The translations under genes and the position numbers were made by a program. Below are positions 35,074 through 43,100 of a stretch of 64,000 bases of DNA, piece by piece. The DNA comes from Cellulomonas sp. JZ18 (GTDB lineage Bacteria > Actinomycetota > Actinomycetes > Actinomycetales > Cellulomonadaceae), in the NCBI RefSeq assembly GCF_009720485.1, contig NZ_CP045245.1:1550001-1614000 (forward strand), in the 5' to 3' direction. How positions within the stretch are numbered: position 1 is the stretch's first letter; the number at the start of each line of letters is the position of its first letter. A model generated the notes under the pieces. It saw nothing but the letters and a program-made list of their open reading frames with translations, did not search any database and was not told where the DNA came from.

Positions 35074-35640
35074 ATGGGACGGCTCGTCTACTCGATGTTC
35101 ACCTCGCTCGACGGGTACGCCGCGGACGCCTCCGGCAGCAGCGACTGGGGCGGGGCTCTGGACCCTGGGCTGCACGACTTCGTGTCCGAGCGGACGCGCT
35201 CGGTCGGCACGTACCTGTACGGCCGGCGCATGTACGAGGTCATGTCCTTCTGGGAGACGGCCCACGAGGACCCCGACGCGCCGGACTTCGTGCGCACCTA
35301 CGCCGACGTGTGGCAGCGCGCGACCAAGGTCGTCTACTCGACGACGCTCGGGGCCCCGACGACGGCCCGGACGACCGTCGAGCGGACCTTCGACCCCGTG
35401 GCGGTCCGTGCGTGGGTCGACTCGCTCGACCACGACGTCACGATCGACGGCCCGACGCTCGCCGCGCACGCGCTGCGCGCCGGCATCGTCGACGAGGTGC
35501 AGCCGTACCTCGCCCCCGTGTCGGTCGGGGGAGGGCTGCGGTTCTGGCCGGACGGGCTGCGGCTGGACATGGAGCTGGTCGAGCAGCGCGCGTTCCGCAA
35601 CGCCACGCTGTGGCTGCGGTACCGGGTACGCCGCGGCTGA
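35074..35640 (+). CDS. Dihydrofolate reductase-family (RibD C-terminal) protein
   Basis: The 188-residue protein has the DHFR/RibD C-terminal fold: LVYSMFTSLDGYAAD (about 3-17), YLYGRRMYEVMSFW (about 48) and a late GGGLRFWPDG. It is a YyaP/YwjB-like reductase, not true FolA, and its substrate is unknown. ATG 35074 follows TACCGT (35062-35067) by 6 nt. It is divergent from the ArsR/SRPBCC pair and might be controlled by the same regulator (inference). Confidence 0.88.
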   Translation: MGRLVYSMFTSLDGYAADASGSSDWGGALDPGLHDFVSERTRSVGTYLYGRRMYEVMSFWETAHEDPDAPDFVRTYADVWQRATKVVYSTTLGAPTTARTTVERTFDPVAVRAWVDSLDHDVTIDGPTLAAHALRAGIVDEVQPYLAPVSVGGGLRFWPDGLRLDMELVEQRAFRNATLWLRYRVRRG

Positions 35641-36004
35641 GGGCGCCCGAGGGGGCTGCACGTGGGGCGGCGCGGCTCGGCTGGCCGCCCGTGGGCCACC
35701 GGCCAGCCGGTCTCCGCGCGCGACGCCGCGGTGCCGGAGGTGCACGAGCACGTGCCCCCGCCCGTGCTCGCACAGCGCGTCGGACAGCCCCCGTGCCCGC
35801 GTCGACCACGGCCGCCGGCTCGGCCACGGCGCCGGCGTGCCCGGGCGAAGACGTCGTCGTGCGTCACGTCGTCCTCGACCGCGCCGACCGTGGACGTCGG
35901 CACGGCGCGCAGCTCGACCGCGACCGGCGCGAGCGCCGGCGCGCCGGAGGCAGCAAGAAGGCCTCCTCCCAGCGTCTCCGCCGGTCAGAGGCCTTCGTTC
36001 GCGC
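35641..36004. other. 364-bp interval without a supported gene
   Basis: All frames in this stretch are Arg/Pro-rich and lack family matches. Its right end carries the terminator of the minus-strand tRNA-Asn gene (35957-35996). Nothing else is recognisable. Confidence 0.55.
35957..35996 (-). terminator. tRNA-Asn terminator hairpin
   Basis: GAAGGCCTC (35957-35965) and GAGGCCTTC (35988-35996) are exact reverse complements. They lie 9 nt downstream of the tRNA-Asn 3' end on the minus strand, followed by a TTCTTGCTG stretch. Confidence 0.7.
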
Positions 36005-36076
<72 letters not shown>

Positions 36077-36173
36077 TCGTGCGGGAAGAGACTCTAGCAG
36101 CCGCCGGGGCCCGCGTTGACCACGTACTCGCGACCGTGGCGCGTGACGTGCGTCGCTCCCGCCGCGCAGCGCG

Positions 36174-36698
36174 TCACGGCGCCAGGCCGACCTCCGCGCG
36201 CACCCGCGCCTCGGCCTCCGCGACGGCCCGGGCGTCGTCGGGGCCGGAGAGGTCGACCCGCCCGTCGCCGATCGTCTGGGTGAACAGCTCGCCGTCCTCG
36301 TCGCGCCGCAGGGCGACGCGCACGCGCCCGCCGGACGGCAGCGTCACGTGCTCGACGTGCACCACCGACTGCTGCACCCGCTCGCGGAACGTCTGCGCGA
36401 GCTCGCGCGCCGCCGTGTCGTCGTCCGCCAGGACGAGGTCGGTCGTCGCGCCGCTCACCCAGTGCACGGTGAGGCGTCGCGCCTCGGCGTCGAGCGTCCC
36501 CCGGTCCACGGCCGACCACGCCGTCCGTGCCACCGGCGCGTCGTCGTCCGCGCCGACGAGGTGCAGGGCGCGTCGGCTCACGACCGCCCACCTGCCCTCG
36601 ACGAGGGGTGCCGCCGCGAGCACGGCGTCGCCGGAGGAGAGGTCGAGCCGTCTGCGGACGGGATCGGGCAGGCGACGGCGACGGGAGAACAGGGCCAC
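36174..36698 (-). CDS. Conserved actinobacterial hypothetical protein
   Basis: The 174-residue protein lies between two tRNA genes. It begins VALFSRRRRLPDPVRRRLDL and has alternating strands (WAVVSRRALHLVG, LTVHWVSG) then a helix-rich C-terminus (DDARAVAEAEARVRAEVG), suggestive of a PH-like beta barrel. Family not identified with certainty. GTG 36698 follows TACCGT... read on the minus strand as TACGGT (36705-36710) by 6 nt, so it is probably leaderless. Confidence 0.75.
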   Translation of the reverse strand: MALFSRRRRLPDPVRRRLDLSSGDAVLAAAPLVEGRWAVVSRRALHLVGADDDAPVARTAWSAVDRGTLDAEARRLTVHWVSGATTDLVLADDDTAARELAQTFRERVQQSVVHVEHVTLPSGGRVRVALRRDEDGELFTQTIGDGRVDLSGPDDARAVAEAEARVRAEVGLAP

Positions 36699-36758
36699 GC
36701 GCCCACCGTACCCAGCGCGGCGCGGGGTGGACCGGGACGTCCGGACCCCCGACGGAGG

Positions 36759-36832
36759 TGGGCCAGGTGGGGCTTGAACCCACGACCGACGGATTATGAG
36801 TCCGCTGCTCTGACCGGCTGAGCTACTGGCCC
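36759..36832 (-). tRNA. tRNA with CAT anticodon (Ile2 or elongator Met)
   Basis: The 74-nt gene has acceptor GGGCCAG/CTGGCCC, D-arm TAGCTCAGCCGGTCAGAGCA, anticodon stem-loop GCGGA-CTCATAA-TCCGT and T-loop GGTTCAAGCCC. Both C4-G69 and C5-G68, identity pairs used by TilS in tRNA-Ile2, are present, which favours Ile2 (lysidine-modified). Elongator Met cannot be excluded. Confidence 0.9.
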
Positions 36833-36890
36833 GGTGCGTGCAGCCTAGCGACGGCGGGCGCGGCGCCGGGCGTGCGGCGAGACTCGCACC

Positions 36891-37682
36891 ATGACGCGCA
36901 CGGACACGGGCAGGCGTCCGCCGCTGCCCTGGGCGGTGCTCGCGGCCGTGCTCGTCGGGTGGTTGGTGGTGTCGGGCCTGGTGGGGCTCTACATGGGCGT
37001 CGTGCGCGCCACGCCCGGCCTGCCGGACGTGCGCACCGTCCGTGCGGACCTCGTCGCCCCGCACCTGGCCGGGCTGGTCGCGGCCCTGGTCGCGACCGCC
37101 CTGTGGGGGCGCTGGCGCGAGGTCTGGCGCGAGCCGCGTGACGTGCACCCGCTGTGGTGGGTGGTCCCGGTGCTCGTCCTGGCGGGCGCCGTGGCGACGG
37201 CCGACCGGGGAGCCCTGGCCGGGGCACCACCCGGGCTGACGACGGCCCTCGTCGTCGCCTGCGTGCTCGCGGCGCTCGACACCGAGGTCGTGCTGCGCGG
37301 TGTCGCGCTCGTCGCGCTGCGGGCGCGCTGGCCGGAGCCCGCCGCGGCGCTCGGCACGGTCCTGCTCTCCGGTGCGGTCGAGGTGCTGACGGGCCCGGGC
37401 ACGCCGGCGACCCGCGCCGTCGTCGGTGCCGCGACCGGCGTCCTGCTCTACGTCGCACGCCGCGTGGGCGGCGGCCTCGTCGTGCCGGTCGTCCTGCACA
37501 CGGCGGTCGACGTCGCGGTCTGGTCGCGGGCGGTGGGCGAGCAGGCCGGGCAGGTGCCGGGCACGTCGGTCCAGGTCCTGGGGCTGGCGGCGGCCGCGCT
37601 GGTGGTCGTGGCCGTCTCGCGCGCGGGCGGGATGGCCCGGCCGCCGAGCGGGCTGCGCCGACGGCGTCCGCGGCGCGGCTGA
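36891..37682 (+). CDS. CPBP-family intramembrane protease-like protein
   Basis: The 263-residue protein has about seven membrane segments. A CPBP/Abi-like core is visible: DTEVVLRGVAL (about 124-134, in place of the usual EExxxR), a second motif near 165 and VVPVVLHTAVDVAVW (His near 205). The first acidic Glu pair is reduced to TE, so proteolysis is uncertain. ATG 36891 follows GAGACT (36879-36884) by 6 nt. Its role is unknown; relatives mediate prenyl-protein processing or peptide immunity. Confidence 0.72.
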   Translation: MTRTDTGRRPPLPWAVLAAVLVGWLVVSGLVGLYMGVVRATPGLPDVRTVRADLVAPHLAGLVAALVATALWGRWREVWREPRDVHPLWWVVPVLVLAGAVATADRGALAGAPPGLTTALVVACVLAALDTEVVLRGVALVALRARWPEPAAALGTVLLSGAVEVLTGPGTPATRAVVGAATGVLLYVARRVGGGLVVPVVLHTAVDVAVWSRAVGEQAGQVPGTSVQVLGLAAAALVVVAVSRAGGMARPPSGLRRRRPRRG

Positions 37683-37862
37683 GCGCGTCCCGTCGGCCTG
37701 GCGGCGGCCGCACTGGTCGGGCGGGTGCCGGCGGCCGGCGCGGACCGTGCCGTCCCCGCCGTCGCACCGCTCCGGTCGCCGCCGCACGCGCCCGCTGCCA
37801 CGATGCCCACGGGCACCGGCGGAGCCGCCGGAGGTCGGGGGAGCCCGCGTCGAGGAGGTGTC

Positions 37863-38648
37863 ATGACCACGGTCGCCGCGAGGTCGTCGGGGAACGTCTG
37901 GGAGGTCGGTGCGCGCGCCGGCTACGCCGCGAGCGGCCTGCTGCACGTGCTCGTCGGCGTGCTCGCGGTGCAGCTGGCCGTCGGCGGGGGCGGTGGGTCG
38001 GCGGACCAGTCGGGGGCCTTCGCCCAGGTCGCGCAGACGCCGTTCGGGGCGGTGGCCCTCTGGTTCGCGGTGGTGGCGCTCGCCGCCCTCGGCGCGTGGC
38101 AGGCCGCGGCGGCCCTGAGCGGGGCGGTCGGCGGTGCCGGCGACCGGGCCAAGGCCGCCGGCAAGGCGGTCGTGTACCTCGCCCTCGCCGCGACGGCCCT
38201 GACGTTCGCGCGCGGGGGCGGCTCGGCCGGTTCCGGCGGGCGGACGTCGGACGCCACGGCCGCGTTGATGCAGGCGCCCGCGGGGCGCCTGCTCGTCGGT
38301 GCGGTCGGGGTCGGCGTGGTGGCCGTCGCGGCGTACCACGTGCACAAGGGGGTCCGGCAGCGCTTCCTCGAGGACCTGCACCGGCTGCCGGCGGGGCGGA
38401 CCGGGCGGTGGGCGCGCCGCGCGGGTGTCGCCGGCTACGTCGGGAAGGGCGCCGCGCTCGCGGTGGTCGGCGTGCTCTTCGTCGTCGCGGCCGTGCAGGC
38501 GGACCCGGGGGAGGCGACCGGGCTCGACGGCGCGCTGCACGCGCTGCGCGACGCGCCCGCCGGTCCGGTCCTGCTGCTCCTCGTGGCCCTCGGACTCGTC
38601 GCCTATGGCGCGTACAGCCTGGTCAGGGCCCGGTTCGGTCGCCTCTGA
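37863..38648 (+). CDS. DUF1206 integral membrane protein
   Basis: The 261-residue protein has six hydrophobic segments in three repeats of about 80 residues. Each repeat begins with an ARAGYAASGLLHVLVG-like motif (WARRAGVAGYVGKG in the third), which is the DUF1206 pattern. Function is unknown. ATG 37863 follows GAGGTGT. It precedes the c-di-GMP riboswitch and bldC on the same strand; the promoter-like TTGCAC/CATGCT at 38691-38719 separates them. Confidence 0.9.
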   Translation: MTTVAARSSGNVWEVGARAGYAASGLLHVLVGVLAVQLAVGGGGGSADQSGAFAQVAQTPFGAVALWFAVVALAALGAWQAAAALSGAVGGAGDRAKAAGKAVVYLALAATALTFARGGGSAGSGGRTSDATAALMQAPAGRLLVGAVGVGVVAVAAYHVHKGVRQRFLEDLHRLPAGRTGRWARRAGVAGYVGKGAALAVVGVLFVVAAVQADPGEATGLDGALHALRDAPAGPVLLLLVALGLVAYGAYSLVRARFGRL

Positions 38649-38690
38649 CATTTCACCCGCACCGGGCGTATGTCCGACCCCCGGTGGTTC

Positions 38691-38719
38691 TTGCACGGAT
38701 GTCCAGTTTCCGGCATGCT
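38691..38719 (+). promoter_or_regulatory. Candidate bldC promoter
   Basis: TTGCAC (38691-38696), a 17-nt spacer and CATGCT (38714-38719) match sigma-A spacing. The predicted start would be just before the riboswitch at about 38725. Confidence 0.55.
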
Positions 38720-38724
38720 CTTCC

Positions 38725-38803
38725 CCGTCAGCGACAAACGGCAAACCCGCCGCAAGGCGGGGACGCAAAGCCACGGGGCCCACGCGGCCAGCCGAGCTAC
38801 CGA
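38725..38803 (+). promoter_or_regulatory. Cyclic-di-GMP-I (GEMM) riboswitch
   Basis: The core features are all present in order: CGGCAAACC (from 38739), the P1b stem CCCGCC-GCAA-GGCGGG (38746-38761) with its GNRA tetraloop, GGGACGCAAAGCCACGGG (38759-38777, quoted as two parts GGGACGCAAAG and CCACGGG), and a second stem with GCCAGCCGAGCTACCG (38787-38802). This matches the GEMM-I consensus. It lies in the 5' leader of bldC, whose AAGGAG (38810-38815) and ATG (38822) follow directly. Regulation could act on translation start or termination. Confidence 0.93.
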
Positions 38804-38821
38804 ACGACGAAGGAGCCAGAC

Positions 38822-39046
38822 ATGGCCGTCCAGACGCACACCACCGACGCCCCCCTCTCGCAGGGCACGCTGCTCACGCCGGGCGAGGTCGCGGTCCTCT
38901 TCCGCGTCGACCCCAAGACCGTGACCCGCTGGGCGCAGGCCGGCAAGCTCTCGGCCGTCCGCACGCTCGGTGGCCACCGCCGCTTCCACGAGGCCGAGGT
39001 CCGTCAGCTCCTGACGGGCGTCCCGCAGCAGCGCGCGAGCGAGTGA
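38822..39046 (+). CDS. bldC: BldC-type MerR-like DNA-binding protein
   Basis: The 74-residue protein is a short MerR-type HTH protein. It has LLTPGEVAVLFRVDPKTVTRWAQAGKL (17-43) and the wing TLGGHRRF (48-55). It closely resembles BldC, a small developmental regulator of Streptomyces that binds head-to-tail on DNA. ATG 38822 follows AAGGAG. The c-di-GMP riboswitch sits immediately upstream. A long perfect hairpin follows the stop, so it is probably monocistronic. In Cellulomonas its targets are unknown. Confidence 0.92.
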   Translation: MAVQTHTTDAPLSQGTLLTPGEVAVLFRVDPKTVTRWAQAGKLSAVRTLGGHRRFHEAEVRQLLTGVPQQRASE

Positions 39047-39078
39047 GCCCGGCCGCCGGGGGGCGGCACGCACGACAC

Positions 39079-39119
39079 CGACGACGCCGGTGGTGACCTG
39101 GTCACCACCGGCGTCGTCG
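39079..39119 (+). terminator. 18-bp palindromic hairpin after bldC
   Basis: Bases 39079-39096 pair exactly with 39102-39119, with CCTGG at the tip. It ends 33 nt downstream of the bldC stop and has no T-tract. Confidence 0.85.
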
Positions 39120-39201
39120 CGTCCGTGCACGTCCCGGTCGCCCCGCGGCAGTGGGCGGTGCACGGGCTCCGGCACCCACCCCGACGTGAAAGGATCGGAC
39201 C

Positions 39202-39690
39202 ATGGCCCTGCGTGAGATCCGGACCGTCGGCGACCCCGTCCTGCGCACCCCGTGCGAGCCCATCACCAGCATCGACGACCGCGTCCGCGCGCTGGTCGAC
39301 GACCTGCTCGAGACGGTCGACCAGGAGGGCCGCGCCGGCCTCGCTGCGAACCAGATCGGCGTCTCCCTGCGGGCCTTCTCGTGGAACATCGACGACGAGA
39401 TCGGCTACGTGCTGAACCCGCGGATCGTCGAGCTGTCCGAGGACGAGTACCAGGACGGCGACGAGGGGTGCCTCTCCGTGCCCGGCCTGTGGTTCCCGAC
39501 CCACCGCGCCTGGTACGCGCGCGTGGAGGGCACCGACCTGGACGGCAAGCCGGTCGTGGTCGAGGGCACCGAGCTCATGGCCCGCTGCCTGCAGCACGAG
39601 GTCGACCACCTCGACGGCATGCTGTACCTGGACCGCCTCGAGCGCTCGGTGCGCAAGAAGGCGATGCGGGCCATCCGCGAGCAGCTCTGA
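39202..39690 (+). CDS. def: Peptide deformylase
   Basis: This 162-residue metalloenzyme removes the formyl group from nascent proteins. Its three motifs are GLAANQIG (46-53), EGCLSVP (Cys90) and QHEVDHLDG (His132 and His136, metal ligands, with Glu133 catalytic). ATG 39202 follows AAAGGA. It lies downstream of the bldC terminator. The window also encodes methionine aminopeptidase (61.7 kb), the next step of N-terminal processing, but not nearby. Confidence 0.97.
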   Translation: MALREIRTVGDPVLRTPCEPITSIDDRVRALVDDLLETVDQEGRAGLAANQIGVSLRAFSWNIDDEIGYVLNPRIVELSEDEYQDGDEGCLSVPGLWFPTHRAWYARVEGTDLDGKPVVVEGTELMARCLQHEVDHLDGMLYLDRLERSVRKKAMRAIREQL

Positions 39691-39852
39691 TCGCCCGTCC
39701 GGGCGGGTCCCGACGGCGTGTCGTCGGTTCCGCCTGGACCCGGAGCCCGTCGTCGGGCATCCTGTGCCGTGCACGCCGCGTGCGTCATGCGTTCTTCCGG
39801 TTGGGGGACGAGGTCGTTGGGGAAGGCGACCCTCGAGCCCTAGGAGGACCGA

Positions 39853-40353
39853 ATGGCCGGTGCCATCACCCGCGGTGTCCTTTTCGTGCACTCCGCACCG
39901 CGCGCGCTCTGCCCCCACGTCGAGTGGGCGGTCGGCAACGCGCTGGGCGGCCGTGTCAGCTTCGACTGGACCCCGCAGCCCGCGGGGCCGGGCTTCTACC
40001 GGGCCGAGCACTCGTGGCAGGGCACGCCCGGCACCGGTGCGCGCCTCGCGTCGGCGCTGCGCGGCTGGGCCCACCTGCGCTACGAGGTGACGGAGGAGCC
40101 CAGCCACGGCGTCGACGGCTCGCGCTGGAGCCACACGCCGGAGCTCGGCATCTTCCACGCGGCCACCGACGTGCACGGCAACATCGTCGTGCCCGAGGAC
40201 CGCATCCGGGCCGCCCTCGAGCACGCAGGGGACCCCGTGCGCATGCGCGCCGAGCTCGACCTGGCGCTGGGGCAGGCGTGGGACGACGAGCTCGAGCCGT
40301 TCCGCTACGCCGGTGCCGGCGCGCCCGTGCGCTGGTTGCACCGCGTCGGCTGA
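39853..40353 (+). CDS. DUF3145 family protein
   Basis: The 166-residue protein matches the actinobacterial DUF3145 family (ITRGVLFVHSAPRALCPHVEWAVG, TPELGIFHAATDVHGNIVVPEDR, both given in part). Function is unknown. ATG 39853 follows TAGGAGGA. The gene is preserved next to the fab genes in many Micrococcales, facing fabF. A 15-bp hairpin separates them. Confidence 0.9.
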   Translation: MAGAITRGVLFVHSAPRALCPHVEWAVGNALGGRVSFDWTPQPAGPGFYRAEHSWQGTPGTGARLASALRGWAHLRYEVTEEPSHGVDGSRWSHTPELGIFHAATDVHGNIVVPEDRIRAALEHAGDPVRMRAELDLALGQAWDDELEPFRYAGAGAPVRWLHRVG

Positions 40354-40386
40354 GGCGACCGGTCGCCGGTTCCCGCAGGGCGCACG

Positions 40387-40426
40387 ACCGCGGCCCCGGA
40401 CCCCGTGCAGAGTCCGGGGCCGCGGT
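40387..40426. terminator. 15-bp hairpin between DUF3145 gene and fabF
   Basis: ACCGCGGCCCCGGAC (40387-40401) pairs exactly with GTCCGGGGCCGCGGT (40412-40426). It lies between convergent genes and can end both transcripts. Confidence 0.85.
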
Positions 40427-40444
40427 GCGTCCGCCTCGGGGCGG

Positions 40445-41689
40445 TCAGACGGAGGTGACGAGCAGCGCCACGTTGTGGCCGCCGAAGCCGAACGAGTTGT
40501 TGATCGCGGCGACCGGGCCGTCGGGCAGCGCACGGGGCTTGTCGCGCACGAGGTCGAGCACGAGCTCGGGGTCGGGGTTCTCGACGTTGATCGTCGGCGG
40601 AGCCTGTCGCTCGTGCAGGGCCAGGACGGCGAAGATCGTCTCGAGCGCGCCGGCGCCGCCGAGCAGGTGCCCGGTCATCGACTTCGTCGCCGACAGCGCG
40701 ACGTGGTCGGCGTCGGGGCCGAGGACGCCGCGGATGCTGCGCGCCTCGATGAGGTCGCCCACCACGGTCGACGTGGCGTGCGCGTTGACGTGGTGCACGT
40801 CGGCCGCGGCCACGCCCGAGTCGGCGAGCGCGGCCTGCATGGCCCGGATCTGGCCGTCGCCGGACGGCTCCGGGGACGTGATGTGGTACCCGTCGGCGGA
40901 GAGGCCGACGCCGGCGATGCGGGCGTACACCCGGGCGCCGCGGGCGCGGGCGTGCTCGGCGCTCTCGAGCACGACGATGCCCGCACCCTCGCCGAGCACG
41001 AAGCCGTCGCGGGCCGTGTCGTAGGGCCGCGAGGCCGCCGCGGGGTCGTCGTTGCGGGTGGAGAGGGTGCGCGACGCGGCGAAGGCGGCGACCGGCATCG
41101 GGTGGATGGCCGCCTCCGTGCCGCCGGCGACGACGACGTCGGCCCGCCCGCTGCGGATCATGTCGACCGCGTAGCCGATCGCCTCGGCGCCGGACGCGCA
41201 GGCCGAGACCAGCGCGTGCGCGCCGGCGCGGGCGCCGAGCTCGAGCGAGACGTACGCGACGGGGGAGTTCGGCATGAGCATCGGCACGGTCATGGGCAGG
41301 ACGCGGCGGCCGCCCTTCTCGCGCAGCGTGTCCCACGCGTCGAGGGTGGTCCAGATGCCGCCGATGCCGGACGACACGACCGCGCCGAGGCGGTCGCCGT
41401 CGACCTCGGGCGAGCCCGCGTCCTTCCACGCCTCGCGCGTCGCGATGACGGCGTACTGCGCGGAGGGGTCCATGCGCTTGAGCTCGGGGCGCGGCAGCAC
41501 CTGGTCGGGTGCGACGCGCAGCTGGGCGGCGAACGTGACGGGGATGTCGTAGCGCTCGGCCCAGTCGTTCTCGAGGGGGCGCGCACCCGACTCGCCCGCC
41601 AGGGCTGCCTGCCACGTGGACGGCACGTCGCCGCCGAGCGGCGTGGTCGCGCCCAGGCCGGTGACGACGACCTCGGGGACGGTGGTCAT
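40445..41689 (-). CDS. fabF: 3-oxoacyl-ACP synthase II
   Basis: The 414-residue KAS II elongates fatty acids by condensing malonyl-ACP with acyl-ACP. The Cys-His-His triad is visible: VSACASG with Cys164, NAHATST with His304 and MTGHLLGG with His341, plus Lys336. Residues SFGFGGHN close the active site. ATG 41689 follows AGGAG. It is the last gene of fabD-fabH-acpP-fabF and ends at a strong hairpin. Confidence 0.96.
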   Translation of the reverse strand: MTTVPEVVVTGLGATTPLGGDVPSTWQAALAGESGARPLENDWAERYDIPVTFAAQLRVAPDQVLPRPELKRMDPSAQYAVIATREAWKDAGSPEVDGDRLGAVVSSGIGGIWTTLDAWDTLREKGGRRVLPMTVPMLMPNSPVAYVSLELGARAGAHALVSACASGAEAIGYAVDMIRSGRADVVVAGGTEAAIHPMPVAAFAASRTLSTRNDDPAAASRPYDTARDGFVLGEGAGIVVLESAEHARARGARVYARIAGVGLSADGYHITSPEPSGDGQIRAMQAALADSGVAAADVHHVNAHATSTVVGDLIEARSIRGVLGPDADHVALSATKSMTGHLLGGAGALETIFAVLALHERQAPPTINVENPDPELVLDLVRDKPRALPDGPVAAINNSFGFGGHNVALLVTSV

Positions 41690-41757
41690 GGGTGCTCCTC
41701 GGGTGTGTGCGGTGCGGCGGGGCGACGCGGTCGCCCCGCCGCGCGTGCGTGGGGCCG

Positions 41758-42009
41758 TCAGGCCGCCTGGGCGCCGTTGATGAAGCTGACGGCGTCGCCC
41801 ACCGTGGCGAGGTTCTTGACCTCGTCGTCGGGGATGCGCACGTCGAACTTCTCCTCGGCGAGGGTGACGATCGTCATCATCGACAGCGAGTCGATGTCCA
41901 GGTCGTCGGTGAAGGACTTCTCGGGCAGGACGGAGTCGGTCGGCAGGCCGGTCTCCTCGCTGACGATCTCGGCCAGGCCGGCCAGGATCTCCTGCTCGCT
42001 GTACGCCAT
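41758..42009 (-). CDS. acpP: Acyl carrier protein
   Basis: The 83-residue ACP carries growing acyl chains on phosphopantetheine attached to Ser41 in the motif DIDSLSMM. It is the third gene of the fab operon, between fabH and fabF. ATG 42009 follows a GAGGAGAC site (AGGAGA on the minus strand). Length is normal. Confidence 0.96.
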   Translation of the reverse strand: MAYSEQEILAGLAEIVSEETGLPTDSVLPEKSFTDDLDIDSLSMMTIVTLAEEKFDVRIPDDEVKNLATVGDAVSFINGAQAA

Positions 42010-42095
42010 GGATGTCTCCTCGTGTCGGGTGGTGCTCGGACGAAACGTGCTGACGGTACCCGGGGCGTGCGGCGCCGCCGGGCCGCGGCACGGGC

Positions 42096-43100
42096 TCAGG
42101 GCAGGACGACGACCTGCGCGGCGTAGACGAGGCCGGCGCCGAAGCCGATCTGCAGCGCGAGCGCGCCCGAGGGCACCTGCCCCTCGCGCAGCAGCCGCTC
42201 GGTGGCCAGCGGGATGGACGCGGCCGACGTGTTGCCCGTGTCGGCGATGTCGCGCCCGACGACCACGGACTCCGGCAGCTTCAGCTGCTTGATCATCTGG
42301 TCGATGATCCGCATGTTCGCCTGGTGGGGGATGAACGCCTCGATGTCGTCGGCCGTGACGCCCGCGGCGTCCATGGCCTTCTGCGCGACCGGCGCCATCT
42401 GCCACACGGCCCACTTGAAGACGCTCTGCCCCTCCTGGCGCAGCGTGGGCCAGCCGGCGCCCTCGTCGCGCGTCGCGAGCCACGAGTGCGTCTGGCGGAT
42501 CGCCTGCGCCTGGCCGCCGTCCGAGCCCCACACGGTCGGGCCGATGCCCGGCGTGTCGGACGGGCCGACGACGACCGCGCCGGCGCCGTCGCCGAGCAGG
42601 AAGGAGATGGTGCGGTCCGTCGGGTCGACGAAGTCGCTCATCTTCTCGGCGCCGATGACGAGCACGTTGCGGGCGGTGCCGGCGCGCACAAGCGCGTCCG
42701 CCTGGCCGATGCCGTAGCAGTACCCGGCGCACGCGGCGGAGATGTCGAAGGCGGCGGCGGGCGTCGCGCCGATGCGGTCCGCGACGATCGCGGCCCCCGC
42801 GGGGGTCTGGTGGAAGTACGTGACCGTGGACAGGATCACCGCGTCGATGTCGGCACCCGTCAGGCCGGCGTTCTCGAGGGCGGCGCGGGCGGCGCCCTCG
42901 GCCAGGTCCAGGACGTCGGTCGAGGCGTCCGCCCGGCGCCGGGTCACGATGCCGGTGCGCTGCCGGATCCACTCGTCCGAGGAGTCGATGGGACCGACGA
43001 GGTCGTCGTTGGGCACGACGCGCTCGCCGCGGACGCCGCCGATGCCGAGGATGCGGGTGTGCGCGGGCCCGGTGGCCTGCGTCAGGGTCGGACGGGTCAC
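42096..43100 (-). CDS. fabH: 3-oxoacyl-ACP synthase III
   Basis: The 334-residue KAS III starts fatty acid synthesis by condensing acyl-CoA with malonyl-ACP. The Cys-His-Asn triad is present: SAACAGYCYG with Cys124, IPHQAN with His259 and GNTSAAS with Asn290. In actinobacteria it is expected to use branched-chain primers (family knowledge). GTG 43100 overlaps the fabD stop (GTGA). Confidence 0.95.
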   Translation of the reverse strand: MTRPTLTQATGPAHTRILGIGGVRGERVVPNDDLVGPIDSSDEWIRQRTGIVTRRRADASTDVLDLAEGAARAALENAGLTGADIDAVILSTVTYFHQTPAGAAIVADRIGATPAAAFDISAACAGYCYGIGQADALVRAGTARNVLVIGAEKMSDFVDPTDRTISFLLGDGAGAVVVGPSDTPGIGPTVWGSDGGQAQAIRQTHSWLATRDEGAGWPTLRQEGQSVFKWAVWQMAPVAQKAMDAAGVTADDIEAFIPHQANMRIIDQMIKQLKLPESVVVGRDIADTGNTSAASIPLATERLLREGQVPSGALALQIGFGAGLVYAAQVVVLP

